Shown here one piece after another: positions 1 to 7,738 of a stretch of DNA of 64,000 bases. This DNA comes from JAOPZW01 sp963851295. Its GTDB lineage: Bacteria > Actinomycetota > Thermoleophilia > Solirubrobacterales > Solirubrobacteraceae. Both the position numbers and the translations under genes were made by a program. The stretch covers positions 1,364,001 to 1,428,000 of the forward strand of contig CAWKOS010000001.1 of the NCBI GenBank assembly GCA_963851295.1, given 5' to 3'. The notes below the pieces were generated by a model, which saw nothing but the letters and a program-made list of their open reading frames with translations, was not told the DNA's origin and made no database searches. Within the stretch, counting starts at the first letter, position 1; each line of letters begins with the position of its first letter.

Positions 1-1083
1 GGCCCCGCGGTAGGCGCCGATCGGCGTCGTGTTCGTGGTCACGCAGGTGAAGCCGAAGTCCACCCGCGGGATGCGGTAGACGCCCGAGGCCATCTGGCCG
101 GTGAGGAAGGGCATGATCACGGCGTCGCCGGGATAGGCGCCGCAGTCGGCGAGGACGTGCACGCGGATGCCCACGAGCGTGCCGTCGCGCTTGGCGCCCA
201 GCTGCACCTCCTGGACCTGCGCGCGGCCGTGCTGCATCGCGACCATGGTCTCCCAGCGGCTCTCGACGTAGCGCACGGGCTTGCCGAGGCGCAGGGCGGC
301 GGCGGCGACCGCGGCCTGCTCGGGGTAGACGGCGATGCGCGCGCCGAAGCCCCCGCCGACGTTGGGCACGGTGACGTGCACGGCGTCCGCGTCGAGGCCC
401 AGCGCCGCGGCGAAGACGTCGCGCGCGGTGTGCGGCGCCTGCAGCGGCGCCCAGATGCGCACCCCGCCACCCTCCTCCGGCGCGGCGACCGCGGCCGAGG
501 GCTCCATCGGCACGGCGGCCACCCGCTGGTTGATGTAACGGGCCTCGACGACGACCTCGGCGTCCTCGAGCGCGCCCTCGTCGGCGGCGCCGCCCTGGAA
601 GACGAGGTTGGTGCCCTTCTCGGGGAAGAGCGTCGGCGCGTCGTCGGCGAGCGCGCGCTCGGGGTCGACGAGGACCTCGAGCGGCTCGAGGTCGACCTCG
701 ACGAGCTCGGCGGCGTCGACGGCGGCGGCGCGGCTCTCGGCCACGACGACGGCGATCGCCTCGCCCTGGAAGCGCACGACATCGCGCGCGAGCGTCGGGC
801 GCGGCATGTCGTCGGGCGCCATCGGCCCCGGCGGGAAGGCCCCGAGCCCGAGGTCGTCGCCCGTGAAGACGCCGGTCACGCCGGGCGCGGCGGCCGCCGC
901 CTCGGTGGAGATCGAGAGGATCCGCCCGTGGGCGACCTCGGAGCGCACGAAGTGCGCGTGGAGCGCGCCGGGCGCGTCGACGTCGTCGGTGTAGGTGCCG
1001 GTCCCCTGGATCAGGGGCGGGTCCTCACGCCGCCTGATCGCCGTCCCGTACTCCCCGTTGCGCGTTCCATTGGACCCTGGCAT
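1..1083 (-). CDS. Molybdenum hydroxylase large subunit (CoxL/XdhA type), 3' end outside the window
   Basis: Molybdopterin-binding large subunit of the xanthine dehydrogenase/aldehyde oxidase/CO dehydrogenase family. Such subunits hydroxylate aldehydes or N-heteroaromatic carbons using Mo-cofactor and pass electrons to FAD and 2Fe-2S partners. 361 codons are visible of a family length near 770. The N-terminal part reads GTAIRRREDPPLIQGTGTYT, then a PMEP motif near residue 190, the glycine-rich cofactor loop PNVGGGFGAR near 245, and TPIGAYRGA at the left edge, which begins the conserved AYRGAGRPE motif. Start chosen at ATG 1083: no ribosome site is seen, but TAGCTT lies 7 nt upstream, as in a leaderless transcript. 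It diverges from the alcohol dehydrogenase. The small and medium subunits are not visible and may lie further left. The exact substrate cannot be told. Confidence 0.9.
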   Translation of the reverse strand, partial: MPGSNGTRNGEYGTAIRRREDPPLIQGTGTYTDDVDAPGALHAHFVRSEVAHGRILSISTEAAAAAPGVTGVFTGDDLGLGAFPPGPMAPDDMPRPTLARDVVRFQGEAIAVVVAESRAAAVDAAELVEVDLEPLEVLVDPERALADDAPTLFPEKGTNLVFQGGAADEGALEDAEVVVEARYINQRVAAVPMEPSAAVAAPEEGGGVRIWAPLQAPHTARDVFAAALGLDADAVHVTVPNVGGGFGARIAVYPEQAAVAAAALRLGKPVRYVESRWETMVAMQHGRAQVQEVQLGAKRDGTLVGIRVHVLADCGAYPGDAVIMPFLTGQMASGVYRIPRVDFGFTCVTTNTTPIGAYRGA

Positions 1084-1090
1084 GCCGGGC

Positions 1091-1096
1091 AAGCTA
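1091..1096 (-). promoter_or_regulatory. Candidate -10 box of a leaderless molybdenum hydroxylase gene
   Basis: TAGCTT on the minus strand ends 7 nt before the ATG at 1083, the spacing that puts transcription start at the start codon. No Shine-Dalgarno sequence is seen. The -35 is unclear. The whole divergent gap (1084-1151) is only 68 bp. Confidence 0.35.
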
Positions 1097-1151
1097 CAAC
1101 AGGGCCGGATACCGTAGAAGGGTCCCTGATAAGTAGAGGAGAGGAGACGCG

Positions 1152-2321
1152 ATGGCAGCCGAGGGCACCATCGAGCTGCACCTGCCGCAGGACCTCCTGA
1201 TCGGGGGCGGCACCTCCGACGACCTCGGTGAGCACGTTGCCCGCATCGGGGTGCAGCGCCCGCTCGTGGTCTCCGACCGCTTCCTGCTCGAGCAGGGCCC
1301 GGCCGGACCGCTCGTCGAGCGCCTGCAGGCGGGCGGCGCGAGCGTCGCCGTCTTCGGTGACGTCCAACCCGACCCGACCCTCGCCAACGTCCGGGGCGCG
1401 CTCGACGCCGCCCGCGCCCACGAGGCCGACGGCGTCGTCGCCATCGGCGGCGGCAGCCCGATGGACACCGCCAAGGCCGCCGCGGTCGCCTTCGCCAACG
1501 ACGGCGACGTGCGCGACTACGCCGGCTACCACCAGGTCCCGGGCCCGGGGCTGCCGCTCGTCGCGGTGCCGACCACGGCCGGCACGGGGAGCGAGGTCAC
1601 GCGCGTGGCGGTCATCACCGACACCGACCGCGACGTGAAGATGATGATGCTCGACGGGCACCTGCTGGCGCGCGTGGCGATCTCCGACTACAAGCTGACG
1701 CTGAGCACGCCGGCGTCGCTGACCTCGTGGGTCGGCGTGGACTCGCTCACGCACGCGATCGAGGCCTACGTCTCCACGCGCGCGACCGTGCTCACCGACA
1801 TGCTGGCGCTCAAGGCCGCCCGCCTGATCGGCGCCCACATGCGCCGCGTGGTCGCGAACCCCGACGACGAGCCCGCGCGCGAGGCGATGATGCTCGGCGC
1901 CACCCTCGCCGGCGCCGCCTTCTCGAACTCGAGCGTCGCGCTCGTGCACGGCATGAGCCGCCCGATCGGCGCGCACTTCCACCTCGCCCACGGCCTGAGC
2001 AACGCGCTGCTGCTGCCGACCGTCACGCGCTTCAGCGTCTCGGGCGCCCCGGAGCGCTACGCGCACGTCGCGCGTGCGATGGACCTCGCCGGCGCCGAGG
2101 ACTCCGACAGGGTCGCCTGCGACCGCCTGGTCGACGAGCTCGAGGCGCTCAACTCCGACCTCGGCATCCCGTCGCTCTCGCAGGCCGACGTCGACCGCGA
2201 GCACTTCGACCGCGTCGTCGAGGAGATGGCGCAGGCCGCGCTCGACAGCGGCAGCCCGGGCTTCAACCCGGAGCCCGCGACGAAGGATCAGATCGTCGAG
2301 CTCTACCGGCAGGCGTACTGA
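1152..2321 (+). CDS. Iron-containing alcohol dehydrogenase
   Basis: Group III metal-dependent alcohol dehydrogenase (FucO/Fe-ADH superfamily), 389 residues. It oxidises alcohols or reduces aldehydes and ketones with NAD(P). Visible signatures are GGGSPMDTAK at 99-108 (nucleotide binding), PTTAGTGSEVT at 140-150, and the predicted metal ligands D197, H201, H266 and H280. The start is preceded by GAGGAGAGGAGACGCG, a strong ribosome site. The same superfamily includes maleylacetate reductases, which follow hydroquinone ring cleavage, but the nucleotide motif here resembles general alcohol dehydrogenases (GGGSxxDTAK) more than maleylacetate reductases. Its role in the neighbouring catabolic pathway is inferred from position. 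Divergent from the molybdenum hydroxylase. Confidence 0.92.
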   Translation: MAAEGTIELHLPQDLLIGGGTSDDLGEHVARIGVQRPLVVSDRFLLEQGPAGPLVERLQAGGASVAVFGDVQPDPTLANVRGALDAARAHEADGVVAIGGGSPMDTAKAAAVAFANDGDVRDYAGYHQVPGPGLPLVAVPTTAGTGSEVTRVAVITDTDRDVKMMMLDGHLLARVAISDYKLTLSTPASLTSWVGVDSLTHAIEAYVSTRATVLTDMLALKAARLIGAHMRRVVANPDDEPAREAMMLGATLAGAAFSNSSVALVHGMSRPIGAHFHLAHGLSNALLLPTVTRFSVSGAPERYAHVARAMDLAGAEDSDRVACDRLVDELEALNSDLGIPSLSQADVDREHFDRVVEEMAQAALDSGSPGFNPEPATKDQIVELYRQAY

Positions 2322-2323
2322 GC

Positions 2324-2352
2324 TTGACATCGCGTCACCCGCGAGCCAGAGT
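2324..2352 (+). promoter_or_regulatory. Sigma-70-type promoter for the LLM oxidoreductase operon
   Basis: TTGACA at 2324-2329, a 17-bp spacer, then CAGAGT at 2347-2352, a weak -10 with A and T at the key second and sixth positions. It starts immediately after the alcohol dehydrogenase stop codon. The predicted start site is near 2359, just upstream of the 26-bp operator, so a bound regulator would block elongation or open-complex formation. Confidence 0.6.
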
Positions 2353-2361
2353 CACCCGGTC

Positions 2362-2387
2362 CCGCACAGTTGTGCGCATGGCGAACA
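2362..2387 (+). promoter_or_regulatory. Triple half-site operator 1 (probable IclR site)
   Basis: CCGCACA, 2 nt, TGTGCGC, 3 nt, GCGAACA. The first two half-sites form an inverted repeat and the third repeats the orientation of the first. The same arrangement occurs at 5243 and 7739. It lies 10 bp upstream of the LLM oxidoreductase ATG (2398). Three-repeat operators of this kind are known for the IclR-family regulators PcaU and PobR, and an IclR gene is the third gene of this operon. Confidence 0.7.
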
Positions 2388-2397
2388 GAGGGGTCAG

Positions 2398-3594
2398 ATG
2401 AACGTCTTCGACGACATCCAGTTCTATCTCTTCAACCACCACCACTACATCGACGAGCCGTCGGACTCCGACCGCTACGAGTCGACGTGGGTGAACTTCC
2501 CCAACGCGAACTTCGATCCCGAGGTCGCCTACGAGCTCTACCAGCGCTGGACGCGCGAGATGCTCCTCGCCGAGCAGCTCGGCTTCGACGCCATCGCCGT
2601 CAACGAGCACCATCAGACGATCTACTCGATGCAGCCGGCGACCTCGGTCCGCGCCGCCTACCTCGCGGCGCTGACCGAGCGCGTGAAGATCCTCGTCGCC
2701 GGCGTCCCCATCAACCTCTCCTGGCCGTCGCGCGTCGCCGAGGAGTACGCGATGCTCGACGTGATGTCCAACGGGCGGATGGAGTACGGCTTCCCGCTCG
2801 GCACGGGCATGGAGTACTGGTCCAACGCCGGCCAGATCAACCCGACCACGGCGCGTGCGCGCTTCCGCGAGAACCTCGGGATGATCCTCAAGACCTGGAC
2901 CGAGGACGGCCCGGTCCGCGCCGACGGCGACTTCTACAACTACCGCTTCCTCAACGTCTGGCCGCGGCCGATGCAGAAGCCCCACCCGAAGATCTACATC
3001 GTCGGCTCGGGCAGCCAGGAGACCGTCGACGTCGCCACCGACTTCCGCGCCGGCTACTCGATCGTCTTCACCCCGATCGAGCAGCAGCTCAAGGCGATGG
3101 CCAACTACCGCGAGGCGGCCGAGCAGAAGGGCTGGACGGTGCAGCCCGACGACACGATCTTCACGGTCATCGCCTACGTCGCCGACACCGACGAGGAGGC
3201 CGTCCGCGAGGCGCGCCCGCACATCGAGAAGTTCTTCTCGTGGATGCACCGCGTCCCGCCGCAGTTCCTCTCGCCGCCGGGCTACGTCTCGCGCGCGGAG
3301 TTCCTGCGCCGCGCCCAGTCGGCCGCGCTGGCCGACGGCACCCGCGCCACGTGGGACGACATGGTCTCGATCGGGCGCATCATCTGCGGCTCGCCCGACA
3401 CCGTGGCCGACACGCTCTCGCACTGGGCGCAGGAGGCGCAGTGCAGCCGGATGCTGATGGTCCTCCAGCACGGCGACATGCCCGAGTGGAAGGCCGTCAA
3501 GAACATGCACATGTTCGCCAAGGAGGTCATCCCGCGCGTGCGGGCGCGGTCGAGCTCGCCGGAGGCGGCGACGGTCCTGGCGGGGGTGAAGTAG
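2398..3594 (+). CDS. LLM-class flavin-dependent oxidoreductase (luciferase-like monooxygenase)
   Basis: 398-residue member of the bacterial luciferase-like family: TIM-barrel enzymes that use reduced FMN and oxygen, or F420, to oxidise small organics. The N-terminal half carries NEHHQTIYSMQP near residues 67-78 and the barrel motif VAEEYAMLDVMSNGRMEYG, typical of the family (commonly AEExAxLDxLSxGR). The start is ATG 2398, downstream of promoter and operator 1, with a weak ribosome site (AGAGGGG). The alpha/beta hydrolase starts 2 bp after its stop and iclR follows, forming a three-gene operon. In this context it could introduce a ring hydroxyl before cleavage by the downstream dioxygenase, but the substrate is unknown. 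Confidence 0.92.
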   Translation: MNVFDDIQFYLFNHHHYIDEPSDSDRYESTWVNFPNANFDPEVAYELYQRWTREMLLAEQLGFDAIAVNEHHQTIYSMQPATSVRAAYLAALTERVKILVAGVPINLSWPSRVAEEYAMLDVMSNGRMEYGFPLGTGMEYWSNAGQINPTTARARFRENLGMILKTWTEDGPVRADGDFYNYRFLNVWPRPMQKPHPKIYIVGSGSQETVDVATDFRAGYSIVFTPIEQQLKAMANYREAAEQKGWTVQPDDTIFTVIAYVADTDEEAVREARPHIEKFFSWMHRVPPQFLSPPGYVSRAEFLRRAQSAALADGTRATWDDMVSIGRIICGSPDTVADTLSHWAQEAQCSRMLMVLQHGDMPEWKAVKNMHMFAKEVIPRVRARSSSPEAATVLAGVK

Positions 3595-3596
3595 CG

Positions 3597-4376
3597 ATGG
3601 CGGCCTACTCCGAGGAGCGCCTGCACCTGCGCGGCATCGAGACCGTGGTGCTCACCGCCGGCGAGGGCGAGCCGCTCGTCTTCCTGCACGGCGCCGGCAC
3701 GGTGACGGGCTTCGACTCGCTGCTGCCGCTGGCCGAGCGCTTCAAGCTCATCGTGCCCTTCCACCCCGGCTTCGGGCCGTCCGCCGACGACACCACCGTC
3801 GACGACGTCCACGACTACCGCCGCCACTACCTCGACCTCTTCGACGAGCTCGGGATCCACGACCTCCTGCTCGCCGGGCACTCGATGGGCGGCTGGATCG
3901 CGGCCAACTTCGCCGCCGACCACAGCAAGCGCGTCAAGCGCCTCGTGCTCGCGGCGCCCTTCGGGTTGCGCAGCGAGGAGCACCCGACAGTCGACTTCTT
4001 CGCGATCCCGGGCGAGCACCTGCTCGGCTACCTGGCGGCCGACATGTCGGTCTTCGAGCCGCACGTCCCGATGCCGCCCACGCCGGAGTTCCTGGCCGAC
4101 CGCTACCGCGAGAACACCTCGGCCGCGCGGCTCATGTGGGCGCGGCCCTACGACCTCAAGCTGCACCGCTGGCTGCACCGCCTGACCATGCCGACGCTGG
4201 TGCTGTGGGGCGAGGCCGACGCGCTGATCCCGCCCGAGCAGGCGCCGCTGTGGGCCGAGCTCATCCCCGGGGCCGAGGTCAGGACGCTGCCCGGCGTCGG
4301 GCATCTGATGTTCGACGAGAGCCGCGAGGCGGTCGACGCGCTCGGCGCCTTCGTCGGCGAGGGCGCGGCGGTCTGA
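3597..4376 (+). CDS. Alpha/beta hydrolase
   Basis: 259-residue cytoplasmic alpha/beta-hydrolase-fold enzyme, the size of meta-cleavage-product hydrolases (MhpC/BphD type) and of carboxylesterases. The oxyanion region is FLHGAG at 29-34, the nucleophile elbow is GHSMGG with S96, and the remaining triad residues are D208 (in GEADALIP) and H236 (in GVGHLMF). No signal peptide. The gene begins 2 bp after the LLM oxidoreductase stop and ends 7 bp before iclR, so the three are cotranscribed. In an aromatic pathway it would hydrolyse a C-C or ester bond in a ring-cleavage product. A simple esterase or lactonase is equally possible from sequence alone. Confidence 0.92.
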   Translation: MAAYSEERLHLRGIETVVLTAGEGEPLVFLHGAGTVTGFDSLLPLAERFKLIVPFHPGFGPSADDTTVDDVHDYRRHYLDLFDELGIHDLLLAGHSMGGWIAANFAADHSKRVKRLVLAAPFGLRSEEHPTVDFFAIPGEHLLGYLAADMSVFEPHVPMPPTPEFLADRYRENTSAARLMWARPYDLKLHRWLHRLTMPTLVLWGEADALIPPEQAPLWAELIPGAEVRTLPGVGHLMFDESREAVDALGAFVGEGAAV

Positions 4377-4383
4377 CCGCTCC

Positions 4384-5196
4384 ATGGGCGAGGCACGTGA
4401 CCGCCGGCCGTCGCTGCAGTCGCTCGAGCGCGGCATCGCGGTGATCCAGGTCTTCTCCCGCGAGCGCCCCGCGCTGACCCTGTCCGAGGTCGCGCGCCTG
4501 ACCGGGATCACGCGGGCGACGGCCCGCCGGATCCTGCTCACGCTCGAGGAGGTCGGCCACGTGCGCTCGGACGGGCGGCTGTTCTCGCTGACCCCGCGCG
4601 TGCTCTCGCTGGGCTGGGCGTACCTCTCGTCGCTGAACCTCTGGGAGGCGGCGCAGCCCCTGATGGAGGAGCTGAGCGCGCGCACCAACGAGTCGTGCTC
4701 GGCCGCCACGCTCGACCTGCCCGACGTCGTCTACGTGGCCCGGATGCCGACCCGGCGGATCATGACCATCTCGCTGGGGGTCGGCTCGCGGCTGCCGGCG
4801 CACTGCACGTCGATCGGGCGCGTGCTACTGGCCGGCCTGCCCGACGCCGATCTCGACGCCTTCCTTCAGACGGCCGACCTGCAGGCCTACACCGACCGCA
4901 CGGTCACCGACCGCAAGAAGCTGCGCGCCGTGATCGACACCGTGCGCGCGGAGGGCTGGGCGATGGTCGACGAGGAGCTCGAGATCGGGCTGCGCTCGAT
5001 CTCGGCGCCGCTGCGCGTCGACGGCACCACGATCGCGGCGATCAACCTCGCGGCCGCGGCGCCGCGGGTCCCGGTCGACGAGCTGCGCGGCGTGATGCTG
5101 CCCGAGCTGCGGCGCACCGCCGACCTCATCTCGGCCGCCCTGGAGCGCGAGCGCCGCCCGGTCGCGCCCCTGGCGGTGGCGGCGGCCGCGAGCTGA
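4384..5196 (+). CDS. IclR-family transcriptional regulator (PcaR/PcaU/PobR-like)
   Basis: 270-residue IclR regulator. An N-terminal winged helix-turn-helix (about 12-75, with SLERGIAVI and LTLSEVARLTGITRATARRI) is followed by the effector-binding domain, which carries LPAHCTSIGRVLLAG near 138-152. The pattern RAxARRILLTLEExGHV, then LTPRVLSLGxAYLSS, is characteristic of the subgroup controlling protocatechuate, 4-hydroxybenzoate and catechol genes. It is the last gene of the LLM oxidoreductase operon and so probably autoregulated through operator 1. The same operator precedes the dioxygenase and the ABC transporter operon, making it the likely local pathway regulator. The effector is presumably a pathway substrate or intermediate. 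Confidence 0.94.
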   Translation: MGEARDRRPSLQSLERGIAVIQVFSRERPALTLSEVARLTGITRATARRILLTLEEVGHVRSDGRLFSLTPRVLSLGWAYLSSLNLWEAAQPLMEELSARTNESCSAATLDLPDVVYVARMPTRRIMTISLGVGSRLPAHCTSIGRVLLAGLPDADLDAFLQTADLQAYTDRTVTDRKKLRAVIDTVRAEGWAMVDEELEIGLRSISAPLRVDGTTIAAINLAAAAPRVPVDELRGVMLPELRRTADLISAALERERRPVAPLAVAAAAS

Positions 5197-5228
5197 CCAA
5201 AAAACGCCCAACGTGCGAGGCTCGTTGG

Positions 5229-5234
5229 TAGAGT
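5229..5234 (+). promoter_or_regulatory. Candidate -10 box for the ring-cleaving dioxygenase gene
   Basis: TAGAGT lies 8 bp upstream of operator 2, matching the promoter-then-operator layout at the two sister sites. No convincing -35 sits 16-18 bp upstream, so this promoter may need activation, which is known for PcaU/PobR-type regulators. Confidence 0.4.
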
Positions 5235-5242
5235 GCCGTAAG

Positions 5243-5268
5243 CCGTACAAGTGTTCGCAGAGCGCACA
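5243..5268 (+). promoter_or_regulatory. Triple half-site operator 2 (probable IclR site)
   Basis: CCGTACA, 2 nt, TGTTCGC, 3 nt, GCGCACA. Half-site order and spacing match operators 1 and 3, with variation only at a few positions. It ends 17 bp before the dioxygenase ATG and adjoins the ribosome site AGGAGGAGAGGAG. Confidence 0.65.
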
Positions 5269-5285
5269 GGAGGAGAGGAGTCCTA

Positions 5286-6269
5286 ATGCCCAACAGGGGC
5301 ACGATCCGCGGTACCCACCACCTGACCTTCTGCGTCGGAGGCGCGCAGGAGGACTACGACTTCCACGTCCGCCTGCTCGGACTCAGGAGCGTCAAGAAGA
5401 CCGTCCTCTTCGACGGCGAGATCCCCATCTACCACCTCTACTACGGCAACCGCGAGGGCGACGCCAGCACGCTGCTGACCTCGTTCCCCTATCGCCAGGC
5501 CGGCTGGATGGGCAAGCGCGGCACCAACCAGCTCAAGACCCTCATGCTCTCGATCCCGGCCGACGCGACGGGCTTCTGGGTCGACCGCTTCAACGAGAAG
5601 GGGATCGAGCACGAGGTCGTCACCCGCTTCGGCAAGGAGCGCGTGGCCTTCGCGCACCCGTGCGGGATCCCGTACGAGCTCGTCGGCGTCTCCGACGACG
5701 ACCCGCGCACGCCCTACGAGGCCCACGGCGTGACCGCCGACGTCGCCATCCGCGGCGCGTACGGCACGACCTGCTCGGTGCGCGAGCCCGACCTGCAGGC
5801 CTTCTTCATCACTGAGGGCATGGGCGGGGCGCAGACCGGCAGCGAGGGCCCGCACCACGAGTTCACCATCGGCACCGACGAGGGCCAGGGACGCATCATG
5901 GAGCTCGTCGAGGAGCCCGACCTGCCGCAGGGCTCGTGGACCTTCGGCGAGGGCACGATCCACCACCAGGCCTTCGACGTCGGCGATGCCGACAACCAGC
6001 AGGTGGTCAAGGACTGGATCGTCGGCCTCGGCTTCACCGACGTCTCGGAGTCCAAGGACCGCGGCTACTTCTTCTCGATGTACTGCCGCAGCCCCGGTGG
6101 CGCGCTCTGCGAGTTCGCCTGGTCGACCGAGGCCGGCTTCACGATCGACGAGTCGGTCGAGGAGTTCGGGACCCACATGTGCATCCCGCCGCACTGGGAG
6201 GACCGGCGGTCGGAGATCTCGCAGCTCGAGACGATCGAGACCGACGAGGTCGTCCACACAGGCGTCTGA
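5286..6269 (+). CDS. VOC-family ring-cleaving dioxygenase, PcpA/LinE/MhqO-like (hydroquinone type)
   Basis: 327-residue extradiol-type dioxygenase of the vicinal-oxygen-chelate fold, close to PcpA (about 323). Predicted iron ligands are H11 (THHLTF), H226 (TIHHQAF) and E276 (CEFAW), nearly the numbering known for PcpA (His11, His227, Glu276). R259 and Y266, which line the PcpA active site, are also at those positions. Enzymes of this group open hydroquinones between a hydroxylated and a neighbouring carbon, giving maleylacetate-type or semialdehyde products. A strong ribosome site precedes ATG 5286 and operator 2 lies upstream. It is a single-gene unit, ended by the hairpin at 6292-6326. Substituted hydroquinone is the inferred substrate; the actual ring substituents are unknown. 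Confidence 0.9.
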   Translation: MPNRGTIRGTHHLTFCVGGAQEDYDFHVRLLGLRSVKKTVLFDGEIPIYHLYYGNREGDASTLLTSFPYRQAGWMGKRGTNQLKTLMLSIPADATGFWVDRFNEKGIEHEVVTRFGKERVAFAHPCGIPYELVGVSDDDPRTPYEAHGVTADVAIRGAYGTTCSVREPDLQAFFITEGMGGAQTGSEGPHHEFTIGTDEGQGRIMELVEEPDLPQGSWTFGEGTIHHQAFDVGDADNQQVVKDWIVGLGFTDVSESKDRGYFFSMYCRSPGGALCEFAWSTEAGFTIDESVEEFGTHMCIPPHWEDRRSEISQLETIETDEVVHTGV

Positions 6270-6291
6270 GCCTCACTCCAAGGCTCCGCAC

Positions 6292-6326
6292 GGCGGGCCG
6301 GGGGCGCTCTGCGCGCCCGGCCCGCC
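6292..6326. terminator. Bidirectional hairpin between converging genes
   Basis: GGCGGGCCGGG at 6292-6302 pairs perfectly with CCCGGCCCGCC at 6316-6326. A further 4-bp GCGC stem lies inside, closed by a TCT loop. There is no T-run on either side. It lies between the converging dioxygenase and acyl-CoA dehydrogenase genes. Confidence 0.7.
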
Positions 6327-6346
6327 ACCTCTAACCGGCCCGGGCC

Positions 6347-7606
6347 CTACCGGATCTGCATCCCGGAGATCGCCCGCGACACCACCAGCCGCTGGATCTC
6401 CGAGGTCCCTTCGAAGATCGTGTAGATCTTCGCGTCGCGGTGCCAGCGCTCGACGGGGTACTCGCGGGTGTAGCCGTTGCCGCCGAGGATGTGCATCGCG
6501 CGCTCGGTCGCCCACAGCGCGACCTCGCCGGCCTTGAGCTTGCTCATCGAGCCCTCGGCGTTCTCGAAGGGGATCGCGTTGCGCCCCATCCACGACGCGC
6601 GCCACACGAGCAGCCGGGCGGCGTCGATCTCGAGCTTCATGTCGGCCAGGGCGAAGGCGATCGCCTGGTTCTCGATGATCTTCCTGCCGAACTGCTCGCG
6701 CTCGCGCGCGTATTCCAGCGCGTACTCGTAGGCGGCGCGGGCGATGCCGAGGGCCTGGGCGCCGACGGTCGGGCGCGTGGCCTCGAAGGTCTGCAGCGCC
6801 GCCTGCGATCGGGGCCCGCGCGTGCCCTCGCGAGCCCGGGCCAGGCGCTCCTCGAGCTTCTCCTTGCCGCCGAGCAGGCAGGCACCCGGCACGCGGCAGT
6901 CGTCGAGGTGGACGTCGGCGGTGTGCGAGGCGCGCAGACCGTGCTTCTTGACCTTGGCCCCCTGCTCGAGCCCCTTGGTCCCCGGCGGCACCACGAAGGC
7001 GACGTGGCCGCGGGCGCCGAGCTCGCGATCGACCGACGCGATGACGACGTGCACGCCGGCGATGCCGCCGTTGGTCGCCCACGCCTTCTGGCCGTTGAGG
7101 ATCCACTCGTCGGCGGCCTCGTCGTAGCGCGCGGTGGTGCGAATGGCCGACACGTCGGAGCCGGCGTCGGGCTCGGAGGCGCAGAAGGCCGCCACCGCGG
7201 GCTCGTCGACGCTGCCGAAGCACTGCGGGATCCACTCGCCGATCTGCTCGCCGGTGCCCTGGCCGAAGATGGCGGCGACGGCGAGCGAGGTGCCCATGAT
7301 CGCCATGCCGATGCCCGCGTCGCCCCAGAAGAGCTCCTCGTTGACGATCGGCAGCAGCAGGCCCGCGGGGTCGGCGTAGAACTGGGCCAGGGCGTCGAGG
7401 CCATAGAGCCCGATCTTCGCGGCCTCCTGGATGATCGGCCACGGCGTCTCCTCGCGCTCGTCCCATTCGTGGGCGGCGGGGCGCATGACGCCCTCGGCGA
7501 AGCCGTGGACCCATTCGCGGATGTCCTTCTGGTCCTGGGTCAGCGCCAGCGAGAAGACCGGCTCGGCCTGCTCGGGGGGCGTCGTCTCTTGCGCGGTGGC
7601 GGACAT
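6347..7606 (-). CDS. Acyl-CoA dehydrogenase
   Basis: 419-residue FAD-dependent acyl-CoA dehydrogenase, introducing an alpha-beta double bond into an acyl-CoA. N-terminal helical domain, then the flavin-binding middle domain (FCASEPDAGSD and TNGGIAGVHVVIASVD), then the C-terminal domain with GAQALGIARAAYEYA, the LGGNGYTREYP motif and FEGTSEIQRLVVSR, where the Glu of FEGT is the usual catalytic base. Start at ATG 7606: no ribosome site, but TAACGT lies 7 nt upstream, as in a leaderless gene. It is transcribed against the rest of the island and shares its upstream gap with the ABC operon. With the CoA ligase downstream it suggests that a CoA-thioester stage follows or precedes ring cleavage. Confidence 0.93.
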   Translation of the reverse strand: MSATAQETTPPEQAEPVFSLALTQDQKDIREWVHGFAEGVMRPAAHEWDEREETPWPIIQEAAKIGLYGLDALAQFYADPAGLLLPIVNEELFWGDAGIGMAIMGTSLAVAAIFGQGTGEQIGEWIPQCFGSVDEPAVAAFCASEPDAGSDVSAIRTTARYDEAADEWILNGQKAWATNGGIAGVHVVIASVDRELGARGHVAFVVPPGTKGLEQGAKVKKHGLRASHTADVHLDDCRVPGACLLGGKEKLEERLARAREGTRGPRSQAALQTFEATRPTVGAQALGIARAAYEYALEYAREREQFGRKIIENQAIAFALADMKLEIDAARLLVWRASWMGRNAIPFENAEGSMSKLKAGEVALWATERAMHILGGNGYTREYPVERWHRDAKIYTIFEGTSEIQRLVVSRAISGMQIR

Positions 7607-7611
7607 AGACA

Positions 7612-7625
7612 GAACGTTAGCGTTC
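7612..7625. promoter_or_regulatory. Palindrome overlapping the acyl-CoA dehydrogenase promoter
   Basis: GAACG, 4 nt (TTAG), CGTTC. The minus-strand candidate -10 (TAACGT, 7614-7619) lies inside it, 7 nt from the start codon, so a bound repressor would block transcription. The shape fits TetR-family operators that control acyl-CoA genes in actinobacteria. No cognate regulator is identified. Confidence 0.4.
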
Positions 7626-7696
7626 AGTGGAGCGGCGTGCGCCACCAGCCGCGGCGGGGCCGCGAACACGCTCCGGACATTCGGAGCCCTGACCCA

Positions 7697-7725
7697 TTGA
7701 CGACCCCCGGAACCGGGAGTACGGT
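7697..7725 (+). promoter_or_regulatory. Sigma-70-type promoter for the ABC transporter operon
   Basis: TTGACG at 7697-7702, a 17-bp spacer, then TACGGT at 7720-7725. The predicted start is near 7732, with operator 3 beginning at 7739. This is the clearest consensus promoter in the window and it mirrors the promoter-operator layout at 2324-2387. Confidence 0.65.
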
Positions 7726-7738
7726 GCCAGATCGGGTT

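Noticed and set aside
1152..2321. Maleylacetate reductase as the exact identity of the Fe-ADH
   Set aside because: Attractive beside a hydroquinone dioxygenase, but the nucleotide motif GGGSPMDTAK and the length fit general Fe-alcohol dehydrogenases better.
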